Assembly (NCBI RefSeq): GCF_000819745.1
Contig: NZ_CDDA01000008.1
Location: 131,223 to 195,222 of the forward strand
Reading direction: 5' to 3'
From: Aeromonas bestiarum
GTDB taxonomy: Bacteria > Pseudomonadota > Gammaproteobacteria > Enterobacterales > Aeromonadaceae
Length of the DNA stretch: 64,000 bases
Part shown: positions 36,957 through 46,337 of the stretch, one piece after another
How the letters are laid out: each line of letters starts with the position of its first letter
How positions within the stretch are numbered: position 1 is the stretch's first letter
Translations under genes and position numbers: made by a program
The notes under the pieces: generated by a model
What the model saw: only the letters and a program-made list of their open reading frames with translations
The model's database searches: none
Told to the model about the DNA's origin: nothing

Positions 36957-37787
36957 TCAGGCCGACTTGGCGAGGATCCTGTCGAGCCAGCGGCTTGGCA
37001 GCAGGCGGCGCAATACCGCAAACAGCCGGGTCGGAAAGGTGACAGGGTAGCGATGCTTTGGCCGCTTGCTCTGCAGCGCATGCAATAGCGGCGGTATGCA
37101 GGCTTCGCTTGGCAGCGTGAAACCGCTGGTGGCTCCCTCTTTTTCCAGCCGGGTCAGGGTCTGGCGATAGGCACCCTGATGGCGGCTCTGGGCCGGATCT
37201 ATATGACGCACGAAGGCGGCGCGGGCATTGGCGCGAAAGCGGGTATCGATGGGGCCCGGCTCGATCAGGCTGATGTGCACGCCGCTGCCTTCGAGTTCCA
37301 GGCGCAGCGTGTCTGTATACCCTTCCAGCGCAAACTTGCTGGCGTTGTAGGCGCCGCGATACTTCATGGCCACCAGCCCCAGCACAGAGCTGTTCTGCAC
37401 TATCCGTCCCTCTCCTGCCGCCAGCATGGCCGGCAGTATCTGGCGTATCAGGTGGTGCCAGCCAAACAGGTTGGTGTCGAACTGGGCACGCAGTGCCTCC
37501 GTGGGCAAGTCCTCCAGCGCGCCGGGTTGGCCATAGGCACCGTTGTTGAACAGGCCATAGAGACGGCCCCCCGCCAGCGCCAGCGCCTCTGCCGCCCCCC
37601 GCTCTATGCTGGCGGTGTCCGCGAGATCCAGTTGAACCGCCAGCAGACCCTGCTGTTGCAGCTGTGCCACATCGTCGGCCTTGCGGGCGGAGGCGATCAC
37701 GGTGAAGCCGTGAACCCCGAGCGCCTTGGCGGCGGCGAGGCCGATGCCGCTGGAGCAGCCGGTGATGAGCACGAAGGGGTGGGGCAT
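36957..37787 (-). CDS. short-chain dehydrogenase/reductase
   Basis: 276-residue classical SDR. Nucleotide-binding TGCSSGIGLAAAKAL, NNGAYG in the fourth strand, catalytic Ser in NSSVLGLVAMK and Tyr-Lys in YNASKFALEGY. A C-terminal extension follows the core. Start at MPHPFVLITG. Substrate and preference for NAD or NADP are not clear. Confidence 0.9.
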   Translation of the reverse strand: MPHPFVLITGCSSGIGLAAAKALGVHGFTVIASARKADDVAQLQQQGLLAVQLDLADTASIERGAAEALALAGGRLYGLFNNGAYGQPGALEDLPTEALRAQFDTNLFGWHHLIRQILPAMLAAGEGRIVQNSSVLGLVAMKYRGAYNASKFALEGYTDTLRLELEGSGVHISLIEPGPIDTRFRANARAAFVRHIDPAQSRHQGAYRQTLTRLEKEGATSGFTLPSEACIPPLLHALQSKRPKHRYPVTFPTRLFAVLRRLLPSRWLDRILAKSA

Positions 37788-37850
37788 AAAGGTCATCCTT
37801 GTTGGCGACCAGAGCCTGGCCGAAGCGGGCATGGTAGCCCGAGCGCGACA

Positions 37851-37880
37851 AAAAAGAAAACCGGGCCACGTGGCCCGGTT
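37851..37880 (-). terminator. terminator of the chitoporin gene
   Basis: Stem CCGGGCCAC/GTGGCCCGG (37861-37878), followed on the minus strand by TTTTCTTTTT. It lies 21 bases after the chiP stop. Confidence 0.9.
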
Positions 37881-37901
37881 TGCTGAGGTTCTACCACCTG
37901 C

Positions 37902-39347
37902 TTACAGTATGGTGAACGGCATTATGATGTGGAACTTGACGTCATGCTCGGAGGCGAAGATGTTCGGGTATTCGGTCCAACCGCCGCCCTGGCTGATGTC
38001 GTTGTTGTAATCCGTGTAGTGCAGTTTGAACAGGGTGCCTTTCAGCTTGCCATCCTGCACCGTGTACATGACGTCGAAGTTGGCTGCCCATTCGGTATCT
38101 TCACCGTTGGTGGCCTTGGTGCCGTCGCCTTTCTGGATATCCCAGCCGTAGGCGCCGGAGACACCGACGGACCAGCCAGGTGCACCCACCAGATCATCCA
38201 GGGAACGGGTCACGCCGAAGAACAGTGCTTTCTCGTTGTTCGCGTTCCAGTCGGAGCGGGAATCCCACCAGATTTCGTTCGCGCCCTGAGAGTTGCCGTA
38301 GCCACGGGTCAGACGGGGCAGGTAGTTGCCTTCGTTACCCTCGGCCTTGGTCCACAGACCTTCCAGACGGAAGCCGTACGGGCCTGTGCCCCAGGCGGCG
38401 GTCAGCGCTTGTTGCCATGCCATGCCGTCATAGGTCTCGATGTCGGCACCACCCTTCTGATAGGTGTCGGTTTCGGAACCGTAGAACTGATAGCTGGTGG
38501 AGAGGCCGTTCAGCACGTCGAATTTATGGGCCAGCTTGAAGTGGTAGCTGTCCATGTATTTTTCGGAGTTACCGTAGGAGCCGGTGATGGCGGTGCCATT
38601 TTCGAAGGTATAACGTGCGGCTACACCCTGGATGTAGTCGATGACGTTTTCATCGGCGAACGGATCCATCCATGCCTTGGCGCGGGAGAACTTCTGGGTC
38701 TCCTTGTACCAGGGGGACTTGTACTCGTCGGCGATGGCGTAGGTCAGGTAGAGGCCACCGAAGTTACCCTCGATCTGGCCACCACGGTAGGTACCCGGCT
38801 GATAGGACCAGTTCACACCGATCACGCCCGGTACGTAGAGCTGGGTCAGACCGCCCTTGGCTGTGATGGCACCGTCCAGTGCTTTCAGTTTCAGCGAGGC
38901 GTTGGCCAGGCTGAAGCCACCTTCGGGGGAGCCATCCTTGTAGTTTTCGCCCCACTTGTTGCCGGCGAAGGAGAATTCGTTCTCCTGGTTGACCGCATGG
39001 TTCTCGGTCACGGCCAGGTCATAGGCACCGAAGCCACCCACGTCGATACCGACTATGTCCCAGGCATAACCCGAGTTGAAGTTAAGGGAGGCCTGGGTGG
39101 TGGCGTGGCTCAGGTTGGACTGGTATTTGCCTTCTTTCTTGGCGGCAGTCGGGTCGCCATCGATACGTTGACGATCACGCTGGAAGTAGAAGAGGCCACC
39201 GTTGAGTTTGCCTTCTTCATAGAATTTGCTGGCGGCGGCAGCATAGGCAGGACCGGCTTCGTCGGCAGCGAATGCCATACCGGGGGCGACCAAGGCGGCA
39301 ACAACGGCTGCGCTCAATGCGGCACGCTTGAAGATCACTTTTTCCAT
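37902..39347 (-). CDS. chiP: chitoporin ChiP (OprD-family outer-membrane porin)
   Basis: Outer-membrane channel for chitooligosaccharides. 481 residues with signal peptide ending AFA. The body aligns by eye with E. coli ChiP: LSHATTQASLNFNSGYAWDI, TSYQFYGSETDTY then YDGMAWQQALTAAW, IWWDSRSDWNANNEKALFFG, and the C-terminal strand KFHIIMPFTIL. RBS AGGAG sits 8 bases before the ATG. Enteric chiP is silenced by the ChiX sRNA pairing at this site; whether that applies here is unknown. It has its own terminators on both sides. Confidence 0.87.
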   Translation of the reverse strand: MEKVIFKRAALSAAVVAALVAPGMAFAADEAGPAYAAAASKFYEEGKLNGGLFYFQRDRQRIDGDPTAAKKEGKYQSNLSHATTQASLNFNSGYAWDIVGIDVGGFGAYDLAVTENHAVNQENEFSFAGNKWGENYKDGSPEGGFSLANASLKLKALDGAITAKGGLTQLYVPGVIGVNWSYQPGTYRGGQIEGNFGGLYLTYAIADEYKSPWYKETQKFSRAKAWMDPFADENVIDYIQGVAARYTFENGTAITGSYGNSEKYMDSYHFKLAHKFDVLNGLSTSYQFYGSETDTYQKGGADIETYDGMAWQQALTAAWGTGPYGFRLEGLWTKAEGNEGNYLPRLTRGYGNSQGANEIWWDSRSDWNANNEKALFFGVTRSLDDLVGAPGWSVGVSGAYGWDIQKGDGTKATNGEDTEWAANFDVMYTVQDGKLKGTLFKLHYTDYNNDISQGGGWTEYPNIFASEHDVKFHIIMPFTIL

Positions 39348-39856
39348 TTTGTATTGCTCCTGATTTTATGGACTTAGCTTTTTTGTCCGGCAGTCAGGCG
39401 ATGGCCCGCCGCTCGGTATTGGCATTGCAATCAAAACCCCGTAGGGCAAAAAATTTCTGGTAGCTCGTCTGCGGCCGCGACGTCTTGGCACATCTGCGGT
39501 GGGCAGTTCTGTTCATCACATCATTTTATTTTTTGTGTTCCGATTCTTGGCTATCGGACAATTCCAAGAGTACGTTCGCGGTGCGAAATATCAATGAAAA
39601 GTTCCCACCAAGTTTCAAAAATATGACCGAGTGCAAATAATCATGGATCTTGTTGTGGACACTCCCAGCCCGCTCATATCGGCGCTGATAGCGTTTTCAG
39701 GTGAAATTGTTCAGCGACGCGGGCGGATCTCTCACAAGGGGCATAACTTTTTTCGTTAACCTGTATGCAACAGATAATTTTGTGGCACAAAAAAAGATAT
39801 GCCCCCCGCTTTGGGGGCGGGGGCAGGGGACTCGGAAGGGGAGCCGGACGGAAGAT
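39348..39856. promoter_or_regulatory. 509-bp control region upstream of chiP
   Basis: Long AT-richer gap with no convincing gene. It contains the ribosome site AGGAGC (39356-39361, minus strand), AT-rich tracts around 39520-39620 where the chiP promoter probably lies, and the terminator of the upstream receptor gene at its far end. The length suggests regulated transcription. No specific operator was identified. Confidence 0.5.
39791..39823 (-). terminator. probable terminator of the chemoreceptor gene
   Basis: On the minus strand CCCCCGC (39817-39823) pairs with GCGGGGG (39803-39809), then CATATCTTTTTTT. The U-tract begins about six bases from the stem, so termination is likely but not ideal. 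Confidence 0.6.
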
Positions 39857-41794
39857 TCAGGCCTGATGGCCGAGGATGCGAGGGATCTGGCTGGCTTGAT
39901 GATGGATGTGCTCCGACACCTGCACCGAGAGCCGGCTGCCCTGGCGGGCGTGCTGGCTGATGCGCGCGATGAGATCGGCGAAGCTGGCCAGCTTGTGTTC
40001 CTGGCTCTTGGCGTTGTCCGCCCCTTGCAGCGCTATGACGGCTGTGCTGCGCGCCATCTCCCGCACCGCCTGGGTGGTCTGGCGCAACTGCTCCGCCTGC
40101 TGGCGCTGGGCGGCTGCTTCCGAGGTGATCCGCGCCAGCACGGTGCCGAGCTGATCTCCCGCCTGGGTGAGCCGCGTCAGGATCTCTGTGATCTGGCCAA
40201 GGGAGCGCTGAGTATCGGCGGAGAGGTGGCGCACCTCGTCGGCCACCACCGCAAACCCGCGCCCCTGTTCCCCCGCCCGTGCCGCCTCTATGGCCGCATT
40301 GAGTGCCAGCAGGTTGGTCTGCTGGGCTATGTGGCCTATCACGTCGACGATGGCGGTGACATCATCCACCGAGCGCTTGAGCTGGGTCAGGGCGCCACAG
40401 CTCTCGTCGATGGCAAGCCCGGTCTGGGCCGTGGCCTGCAACATGCCTCCCACCAACTGCTCGCTCTGGCTCATGGAGTGCTCGTTGTGCTGGGCGTGCT
40501 GCGCTATCTCTGCGGCCACCTGATGCACCTCGCCGGCCAGCTGGTTCAGCTCGTTCATCATCAGATCCCCCTCGTCCACCGCCTGCTCGGTGGTGCGCGT
40601 ACTGTGGTGGATCTCTTCGACCTGATTGACCATGCCCTGCAGGCTCAGTGAGACCGCCGACAGCTGCCCCTCCTTTTGCTGCTGCTCCTGTTGCAGGCGC
40701 ATGATGAGGCGGTTGTAGCTGGCGACTATGTCGCCGAGTTCGTTGCGCTCGCGCCCCTGGGGCAGGGTCTCGGCCTGACCCGTCTCGTCGAGTTGCAGAA
40801 AAGCACCGCGCAGCCGCAGCAGCGGCGTGACCAGCCAGCGGCGCTGCACCAGGGCAAACAGCAGCGCGACCAGCACCAGACAGAGCGCCAGGCTGCCGAG
40901 GATGAGGGCCAGCTCCTGGTGGACCGCCTGCCGCCCGGCTGCAAGCTCGGCCCCCATCTGGTTGGTGGCCTGCAACATCTGGCTGATGTCCTGCTGCACC
41001 GCCTGGCGGGCAGTCTGCTGCTGTTGCAGCGCCTTGCGGCTGTTTTCCAGCTCTTGCGGGTAGCGCGTGAGCAGGGAGAGCAGTTCGGCTTTGGGCAGAT
41101 CGCCCAGCTCCTTGCGCTCCGGCTCACCCAGGGTGAACTCGTCGGCAGGCGGCGCAGCAAACAGGCCGAGCAGCGGCAGGGCGGCCAGTTGCTGCACCTG
41201 CTTTTGCATGGCAGCCAGCTCGAACGTCAGTCCCTCCAGCAGCTTGGGGCTGGCCTGTTCCATGTAGTTCTGGCGCAGGTGACCGAGCCCGGGCAGGGCC
41301 GCCAGTATGTCGGTGGCACCCTGGCGGTATCGATCCGCGCTGGCCGGATCTGCACCCGTCGCCCCCTGCTGGCCATAACGCAGCAGCGCCCTGGCCTGGG
41401 CGGTCAGCTCGTTTTCGGCGTTTTGCAGCAGCCACTGGCTGTTGCCGGAGAGCTTGCCCGCCGCCAGATAGTCGTTGTCGATGCGCGTTCCCATCTGCTC
41501 GAGCAGGGCGCGTAGCGGGGCTGTGAGCGCAGCATCCTGCTGCGCCAGCTGGGCGAGTGCCTGCTTGCGCACCCCTTCGGCCTCAGTCAGGCGCAGGGGA
41601 TCGCCGCTGGCGAGGTAGTCGCGCAAGGTGCCTTGCAGTGTGCCGGTCAGTCGTTGTTGCAGCCGTTCGTGTTGATGCTGGGCTTGTTCGGCCCGGTTCA
41701 GCTGCTGCCAGCCATGAAACAGGGCGCCGGCTTGCACGGCGGCGACCAGCAGCAGTACCAGGGAGGAGAGGGAGGCGTAATGGGCTATTTTCAC
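39857..41794 (-). CDS. methyl-accepting chemotaxis protein (helical sensor domain)
   Basis: 645-residue chemoreceptor: TM1 at about 8-28, a long Q/L-rich helical periplasmic sensor (about 30-290), TM2 near [23 protein letters not shown], and the signalling domain with [20 protein letters not shown] and [15 protein letters not shown]. The tail (RILGHQA) lacks a CheR-docking pentapeptide. It is transcribed ahead of chiP but separated by a terminator. The sensor has no cofactor motif; the ligand is unknown. Confidence 0.92.
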   Translation of the reverse strand: MKIAHYASLSSLVLLLVAAVQAGALFHGWQQLNRAEQAQHQHERLQQRLTGTLQGTLRDYLASGDPLRLTEAEGVRKQALAQLAQQDAALTAPLRALLEQMGTRIDNDYLAAGKLSGNSQWLLQNAENELTAQARALLRYGQQGATGADPASADRYRQGATDILAALPGLGHLRQNYMEQASPKLLEGLTFELAAMQKQVQQLAALPLLGLFAAPPADEFTLGEPERKELGDLPKAELLSLLTRYPQELENSRKALQQQQTARQAVQQDISQMLQATNQMGAELAAGRQAVHQELALILGSLALCLVLVALLFALVQRRWLVTPLLRLRGAFLQLDETGQAETLPQGRERNELGDIVASYNRLIMRLQQEQQQKEGQLSAVSLSLQGMVNQVEEIHHSTRTTEQAVDEGDLMMNELNQLAGEVHQVAAEIAQHAQHNEHSMSQSEQLVGGMLQATAQTGLAIDESCGALTQLKRSVDDVTAIVDVIGHIAQQTNLLALNAAIEAARAGEQGRGFAVVADEVRHLSADTQRSLGQITEILTRLTQAGDQLGTVLARITSEAAAQRQQAEQLRQTTQAVREMARSTAVIALQGADNAKSQEHKLASFADLIARISQHARQGSRLSVQVSEHIHHQASQIPRILGHQA

Positions 41795-41889
41795 GTCAGG
41801 ATTCCTGCTTGAGCCACGGGAATGGAAGTCGGCGTGAGCTTAAGCAGGAGAGATGGCGTTTTTATGACAGCCGCTGCAGGGCGGTGAGA

Positions 41890-42792
41890 TCATGACAACG
41901 AAGGCGCGGCTGGCTCCTTCTGCTTGCCGGCGGCAGGCGACTTGCCCAGCATGCCGAGCAGGGCGCCCCCCATGATGAAGGCCCCGGCCAGCAGGTGACG
42001 GGGCGTCAGCTGTTCGCCATTGAGCAGCACCAGAGCCAAGGTGCTCAGCAGCGGGGTCAGATAGGCCAGCGCCCCGATGCGACGGGGATCTCCGTCTCGC
42101 AGCGCCAGATACCAGGTGACGAAGGCCGCCCCCATGGGCCCGAGCGCCAGCCCCAGGATCAGCCACCAGTCGCCGGCGGGGATCTGTTCGAGGGGCAGCG
42201 GCCCTTCCAGCCAGAGTGCCAGCAGCAGTGCCAGCAATCCGGCGGGCAGGCAGGCCGCCGCCGTCACCACTGCCGGGGCCGGCGGCAGCCGGCGGGAGAG
42301 CACAGAGTAGGCGCCCCAGATGATGGCGGCGCCGAGCGCCAGCAGGTAGCCGGGCAGATAGGCCTGCTGCAGCTGCAACTCGCCGTTGACCATCACCAGC
42401 ACGGAACCCGCCAGCCCGAGCGCGCCGGCCAGCAGGTGGCGGGCATGGAGCGGATGGCCCGGCAGCAGCAGGGGGGTGAACAGTATGATGCACAGGGGCC
42501 AGAGGTAATTGATGAGGTTCGCCTCCAGCACGGGGGCGTGGCGAAAGCTCATGAACAGCAGCAGATGGTAGAACAGCAGCGCCGCCACAGTGACCAGCCA
42601 GGTGATGGGGCGAGCCCGCCACTGGCGCCAGAACGGCAGGGCGCCGGCGCCACAAAAGAAGAGCACCAGCCCCACCAGCACCAGAGGTGACACGCTGGTG
42701 ATCCGGGAGGTGAGCGCCGCCAGCGAGGCCCACAGCAGTATGGTCAGCAGCGCAAAACCGGTGGACCTGTCCCACCAGGAAGAAGCAGACAT
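41890..42792 (-). CDS. DMT-superfamily (EamA) transporter
   Basis: 300-residue inner-membrane protein with about ten hydrophobic helices in two EamA repeats (first around LLTILLWASLAALTSRI, second from YLLALGAAIIWGAYSVLS). Conserved loop residues SFRHAPVLEANLINYLWPL resemble YddG-type aromatic amino-acid exporters. Likely exports metabolites; the substrate is unknown. It lies downstream of rhaD but is separated by two hairpins. Confidence 0.88.
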   Translation of the reverse strand: MSASSWWDRSTGFALLTILLWASLAALTSRITSVSPLVLVGLVLFFCGAGALPFWRQWRARPITWLVTVAALLFYHLLLFMSFRHAPVLEANLINYLWPLCIILFTPLLLPGHPLHARHLLAGALGLAGSVLVMVNGELQLQQAYLPGYLLALGAAIIWGAYSVLSRRLPPAPAVVTAAACLPAGLLALLLALWLEGPLPLEQIPAGDWWLILGLALGPMGAAFVTWYLALRDGDPRRIGALAYLTPLLSTLALVLLNGEQLTPRHLLAGAFIMGGALLGMLGKSPAAGKQKEPAAPSLS

Positions 42793-42821
42793 CCAACACT
42801 CCTTTGCAAGATGAATAGAAA

Positions 42822-42848
42822 GAGGGCCAGTCTAGCAGACCGGCCCTC
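42822..42848 (-). terminator. second stem-loop after rhaD, terminator-like
   Basis: On the minus strand GAGGGCC-GTCT pairs with AGAC-GGCCCTC (one mismatch), followed by TTTCT. Likely end of the rhaD transcript before the EamA gene. Confidence 0.65.
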
Positions 42849-42878
42849 CCTGAGGTGCAGTGGTTTTGAGCGCGCATC

Positions 42879-42908
42879 GGTATAGGCCCCGCTGGCAGGG
42901 CCTATACC
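42879..42908. repeat. perfect 11-bp stem-loop directly after rhaD
   Basis: GGTATAGGCCC (42879-42889) and GGGCCTATACC (42898-42908) are exact complements around 8 bases, 10 bases after the rhaD stop. It lacks a U-tract and probably protects the 3' end. Confidence 0.7.
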
Positions 42909-42917
42909 GGCCGCTTG

Positions 42918-43748
42918 CTACAGACCGAAGGTTTCCTGCAGCGCCTGCATGTCCTGGGTGCTGACCCCTTCCGGCTCGAAACCGCTGGCGAGACACATCA
43001 GGTGCAGCTTGGCCCCCTTGTTCGCCACATCGACGAAGTCAAAGGCCATCAGTGCATCCGTCCCTGTGGCCACGGCACCATGTTTTTCCCAGATGGCCAC
43101 ATCGTGCTGGCGCAGGGCGGCCGTGGTGCCATCCGCCATGGTCTGGCTGCCGGGCATGCAGTAGGGCACCACACCTATGCCGCGTGGCACGAAGGCCCGC
43201 ACCTCGGGCAACATCTTCCAGCAGGCGTGGGTGTAAGCGGCGCTGTCACGGGCATAACGGGGATGGTGAGAGAGCGCAATCAGCTCGAGCGGATGTGTGT
43301 GTACCACGCAGCGATCGGCTGCGCCCCGGCGCTGCTTGTCCATGACGATTTCCACGTGGGAGATGAATTCGCTGGTGGGCTGGTAGTCGTGCAAGCCACG
43401 GCCTCCCCACAGGATATGGTAACCCCGGGCCTCGTCATCGATCCGCAGGACGCAGCCCGCGAGCTCCGGGCTGCGCAGCTCGCGTATGCGTTCCCCCGTG
43501 CCCTTGACGAAGAAGACATGACCGGCGCTGTCGGCCGGGAAGGTGCCTTCTCCCCCTACCATGGACAGGGGGCAGTGGGGATACTGGCTCAGGTCGGCGG
43601 GCGCCTGCCCAAAGATGTCGGTGAGATCGACGGAGATGTTGCCGCCGTTGCGCTCGGCCCACTCTCGTTGCCACAAATAGGCGGATACCTCGACGACCTT
43701 CTCGATTTCAGCCCGCACGGCTGCGTTGAATTCAATCTGCTGCATCAT
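42918..43748 (-). CDS. rhaD: rhamnulose-1-phosphate aldolase RhaD
   Basis: Cleaves L-rhamnulose 1-phosphate to dihydroxyacetone phosphate and L-lactaldehyde. 276 residues, near the 274 of E. coli. Class II aldolase features: WAERNGGNISVDL, phosphate and metal region HCVVHTHPLELIALSHHP-like (CVVHTHPLELIAL), and catalytic glutamate in IWEKHGAVATG. Start put at the first of two adjacent ATGs (43748/43745), which have AGGTAGAGG just upstream, instead of an extension to 43832. It is the last gene of the rhaS-side group, after the alcohol dehydrogenase. Confidence 0.95.
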   Translation of the reverse strand: MMQQIEFNAAVRAEIEKVVEVSAYLWQREWAERNGGNISVDLTDIFGQAPADLSQYPHCPLSMVGGEGTFPADSAGHVFFVKGTGERIRELRSPELAGCVLRIDDEARGYHILWGGRGLHDYQPTSEFISHVEIVMDKQRRGAADRCVVHTHPLELIALSHHPRYARDSAAYTHACWKMLPEVRAFVPRGIGVVPYCMPGSQTMADGTTAALRQHDVAIWEKHGAVATGTDALMAFDFVDVANKGAKLHLMCLASGFEPEGVSTQDMQALQETFGL

Positions 43749-43905
43749 TTCCTCTACCTTGCGTTGAAGAGCCATTGTGAGTGGGGCCACTGTAACCAGT
43801 GGCGCGGCGTCGAGCCTCAACGGGGGCGCCAAGCCAGGAGTGGAGTTGGCCGGATTTTCAAGAAGTGCACAAAGGGGCGGAGGGCTGGATGCAGGCTGCT
43901 GAAAA

Positions 43906-43929
43906 CAGAGAGGCCGCCCGAGGGCGGCC
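43906..43929 (-). terminator. hairpin with U-rich tail after the alcohol dehydrogenase gene
   Basis: GGCCGCCC (43912-43919) pairs with GGGCGGCC (43922-43929), and the minus strand continues TCTCTGTTTT. This may partly separate the dehydrogenase from rhaD transcription. Confidence 0.6.
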
Positions 43930-43951
43930 GCTTGTCGTGTCGGGTTCGGGG

Positions 43952-45103
43952 TCAGAACGCGGCTTGATAGAGGGCCAGCAGCTCTGTCTTGCTGGCCACC
44001 CGGGGGGCACAGCCGGAACAGGGATCGGCGGCGGCGGCATCGACCCAGCCGGCGAGATCCCCAGGCTGTATACCGAGTTCATGCAGGCCACCGGGAATAC
44101 CCACCCGGGCGGAGAGTGCGCGAATGGCCTGGATGGCGGCAGCGGCGGCACCAGCCTTGCTCATGGCGCTGGTATCCACCCCCATGGCGGCGGCTATGTC
44201 GGCGAAGCGATCCTCCCTGACGGCCAGATTGAACTCGCAGACCACCGGCAGCAGGATGGCGTTGCACACGCCGTGCGGCAGGTTGTGGGTGGCGCCGGGC
44301 TGATGAGCGAGAGAGTGCACGTAGCCAAGCCCTGCGCTGTTGAACGCCATGCCGGCCAGGAACTGGCCGTGGGCCATCATCTCGCGAGCGGTCAGATCCT
44401 GACCGTTCGCCACCGCTTGCGGCAGATATGCGGCAATCACCCGGATGGCGGCGAGGGCCGAGTGATCGGTCAGCACATGAGCACCGATGGAGACATAGGC
44501 CTCGATGGCATGGGTCAGGGCATCCATGCCGGTGGCGGCGGTAACGGCCGGGGGCAGCCCCACCATCAGGGTGGGATCGTTGACTGCCACTGTCGGTATC
44601 AGTGCAGCGTCTATGATGACCATTTTGACCTTGCGCCGGGTGTCGGTGATCACCGCATTGCTGGTCACTTCGGCGGCCGTGCCCGAGGTGGTGCTGATGC
44701 AGGCCATGAAGGGGCCCGTGTGGACGACCTTGCCGATGCCTTCGAAGTCATGGATCTGTTTGCCCGGGTTGGCAACCAGGGCGCGCACCGCCTTGGCGGT
44801 ATCCATGGCGCTGCCACCGCCAAAGCCGATGAGTGCATCGCACTGCCCGGCCTGCCAGTTTGCCAGCGCCGCGCTGGCAACCTTATCGGTCGGGTTGGGC
44901 TCTACGCCGTCATAAACCTGGGGGGTGAAGCCATGATCACGCAGTGCGCCGAGCAGACCGTCTAGCAGACCAAGCGAGATCAGGGCTCGCTCGGTCACGA
45001 TCAGCGGACGACGGGCGGGCTGGTTGCACATCAATTGCACCAGATCGTGGATGGCTCCACTGCCGGACAGGCTGATCTGGGGTAGACACAATGCAAAGGC
45101 CAT
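43952..45103 (-). CDS. iron-containing alcohol dehydrogenase, probable lactaldehyde reductase
   Basis: 383-residue group III alcohol dehydrogenase. NAD-binding GFGGGSAMDTAKA and ISTTSGTAAEVTSNA, and metal ligands in GMDALTHAIEAY, YVHSLAHQPGATHNLPHGV. Its position between rhaS and rhaD suggests that it reduces the L-lactaldehyde made by RhaD to 1,2-propanediol, as FucO does. The sequence alone does not separate this from related YiaY- or FucO-type enzymes, so no symbol is given. Confidence 0.85.
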   Translation of the reverse strand: MAFALCLPQISLSGSGAIHDLVQLMCNQPARRPLIVTERALISLGLLDGLLGALRDHGFTPQVYDGVEPNPTDKVASAALANWQAGQCDALIGFGGGSAMDTAKAVRALVANPGKQIHDFEGIGKVVHTGPFMACISTTSGTAAEVTSNAVITDTRRKVKMVIIDAALIPTVAVNDPTLMVGLPPAVTAATGMDALTHAIEAYVSIGAHVLTDHSALAAIRVIAAYLPQAVANGQDLTAREMMAHGQFLAGMAFNSAGLGYVHSLAHQPGATHNLPHGVCNAILLPVVCEFNLAVREDRFADIAAAMGVDTSAMSKAGAAAAAIQAIRALSARVGIPGGLHELGIQPGDLAGWVDAAAADPCSGCAPRVASKTELLALYQAAF

Positions 45104-45211
45104 CAGATATCCCTCTTCGTTGGATGAAATTAAGGGGATATTAAGCTTGTTGTGGCGGACGGCCTTTAACCTTTGGCCCGTGAGGGAAATATAGTGGCCA
45201 AGAATTAAAGT

Positions 45212-46042
45212 TTATTTATAGCGTTTTCTGTATTGCAGTGGCGTCAGCTCAAAGGCATGGTGAAATTTGCTCGAAAAATAATTTCCATCATTGAATCCAC
45301 TCTCAAAGGCAATATCGGTAACCGATTTATTGGTATGGCTGAGCAACCAGGATGCATGGCAGAGTCGCACTCGTCCGAGATAATTGTTGGGGGTCAAGCC
45401 AGTATATTCCTGTATTTTTCGGTTCAGGGTGCGCAGCGGAATGGAAAAACGTTCAGACAGTTGGCTCCAGTCGATCTCTTCCTGATAGTTTTCATCGAGA
45501 TAATTAATGAGGGCCAACAGCCTTTCCTGATCTCCTTCCCCCTTGCCGCCCGCTTCCCCTCCTTGCTGACGGGTACGCCAGAGCAGCACGGCCAACTGGG
45601 AAAACAGTGCTTCGATCATCACCGGAGAACAGGCATCTCGCCGGCTGTTTTCTGCCGCTATCTGGTTCAGCAGCAGCTCGCTCTGCGGTTGCAGGGAAGG
45701 GGGCAGTCGCAGTCCGCCACTGGCCGGATGGCAGCTGGTTTGCAGCAGGGTTTGCAACCCGTCTGCGAAGTGGAATCCCTCCGGCCTGAACAGCACATTG
45801 GTCAGGCAGAGATCCTTCATCTGATCGAACATGTGGGCATCGTCTTCGCGCAGGTAGAAGACACTGCCGCGGCGGATATGCACGGCGCTGCCGTCCGTGA
45901 TGTGGATGGCACAGCCAGATTTGATCAGCACGAGTTCATGAAACGAATGACAGTGCTCCGGAAAGGGTTCCTGCGGAGCGCGTGGTAATACGTTGATGAC
46001 CTTGTTGTGGTCAAAAAAATCGGTCTGCTGCAGGCGAAACAT
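45212..46042 (-). CDS. rhaS: AraC-family rhamnose activator (RhaS-like)
   Basis: 276-residue regulator. N-terminal cupin sensor (FPEHCHSFHELVLIKSGCAI, then DLCLTNVLFRPEGFHF, which closely resembles RhaS) and C-terminal paired AraC HTH (LSERFSIPLRTLNRKIQEY and VTDIAFESGFNDGNYFSSKF). It is the only regulator in the rhamnose region, whereas E. coli has RhaS and RhaR, so it may combine both roles. Divergent from rhaBATM over 295 bp. Start at MFRLQQTDFF; upstream ATGs at 46057 and 46105 are possible. Confidence 0.85.
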   Translation of the reverse strand: MFRLQQTDFFDHNKVINVLPRAPQEPFPEHCHSFHELVLIKSGCAIHITDGSAVHIRRGSVFYLREDDAHMFDQMKDLCLTNVLFRPEGFHFADGLQTLLQTSCHPASGGLRLPPSLQPQSELLLNQIAAENSRRDACSPVMIEALFSQLAVLLWRTRQQGGEAGGKGEGDQERLLALINYLDENYQEEIDWSQLSERFSIPLRTLNRKIQEYTGLTPNNYLGRVRLCHASWLLSHTNKSVTDIAFESGFNDGNYFSSKFHHAFELTPLQYRKRYK

Positions 46043-46193
46043 GGTCGATCTCTTCATGAGGTGATGAGCAGTGAATATGCGCAGGCGCCGGCTCCGGTCA
46101 ATCAAATAGCACGGGTTTCGTGAGGGTTTTCACAGTTACCTCGCATTTATTTATCAACAAGTCTCGATTGCTTCCTTTTGCGCAGTGGCGTTA

Positions 46194-46209
46194 TTTGACC
46201 TCACTCACA
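46194..46209 (+). promoter_or_regulatory. candidate CRP site in rhaS-rhaB intergenic region
   Basis: TTTGA-CCTCAC-TCACA matches nine of ten conserved positions of TGTGA-N6-TCACA. It lies between the divergent operons, where catabolite control is expected. Not tested. Confidence 0.4.
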
Positions 46210-46269
46210 CAATTGTCATTCAGTTTCTATTTCTCGATTTTTATGCCAGCTGAGCATATTTATTTGGCC

Positions 46270-46307
46270 ACAACAGAAAGGTTGCCAACCATCAGGAAAC
46301 CTAGAGT
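46270..46307 (+). promoter_or_regulatory. candidate rhaB promoter with RhaS half-site
   Basis: AGAAAGGTTGCCAACC (46275-46290) shares GGTTGCC with the E. coli RhaS site as I remember it, and overlaps a possible -35 (AGGTTG) placed 17 bp before TAGAGT (46302-46307). Weak core elements fit an activator-dependent promoter. Inference only. Confidence 0.3.
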
Positions 46308-46337
46308 GACGACATCGAAATTTATGGAGTCGGTTCG

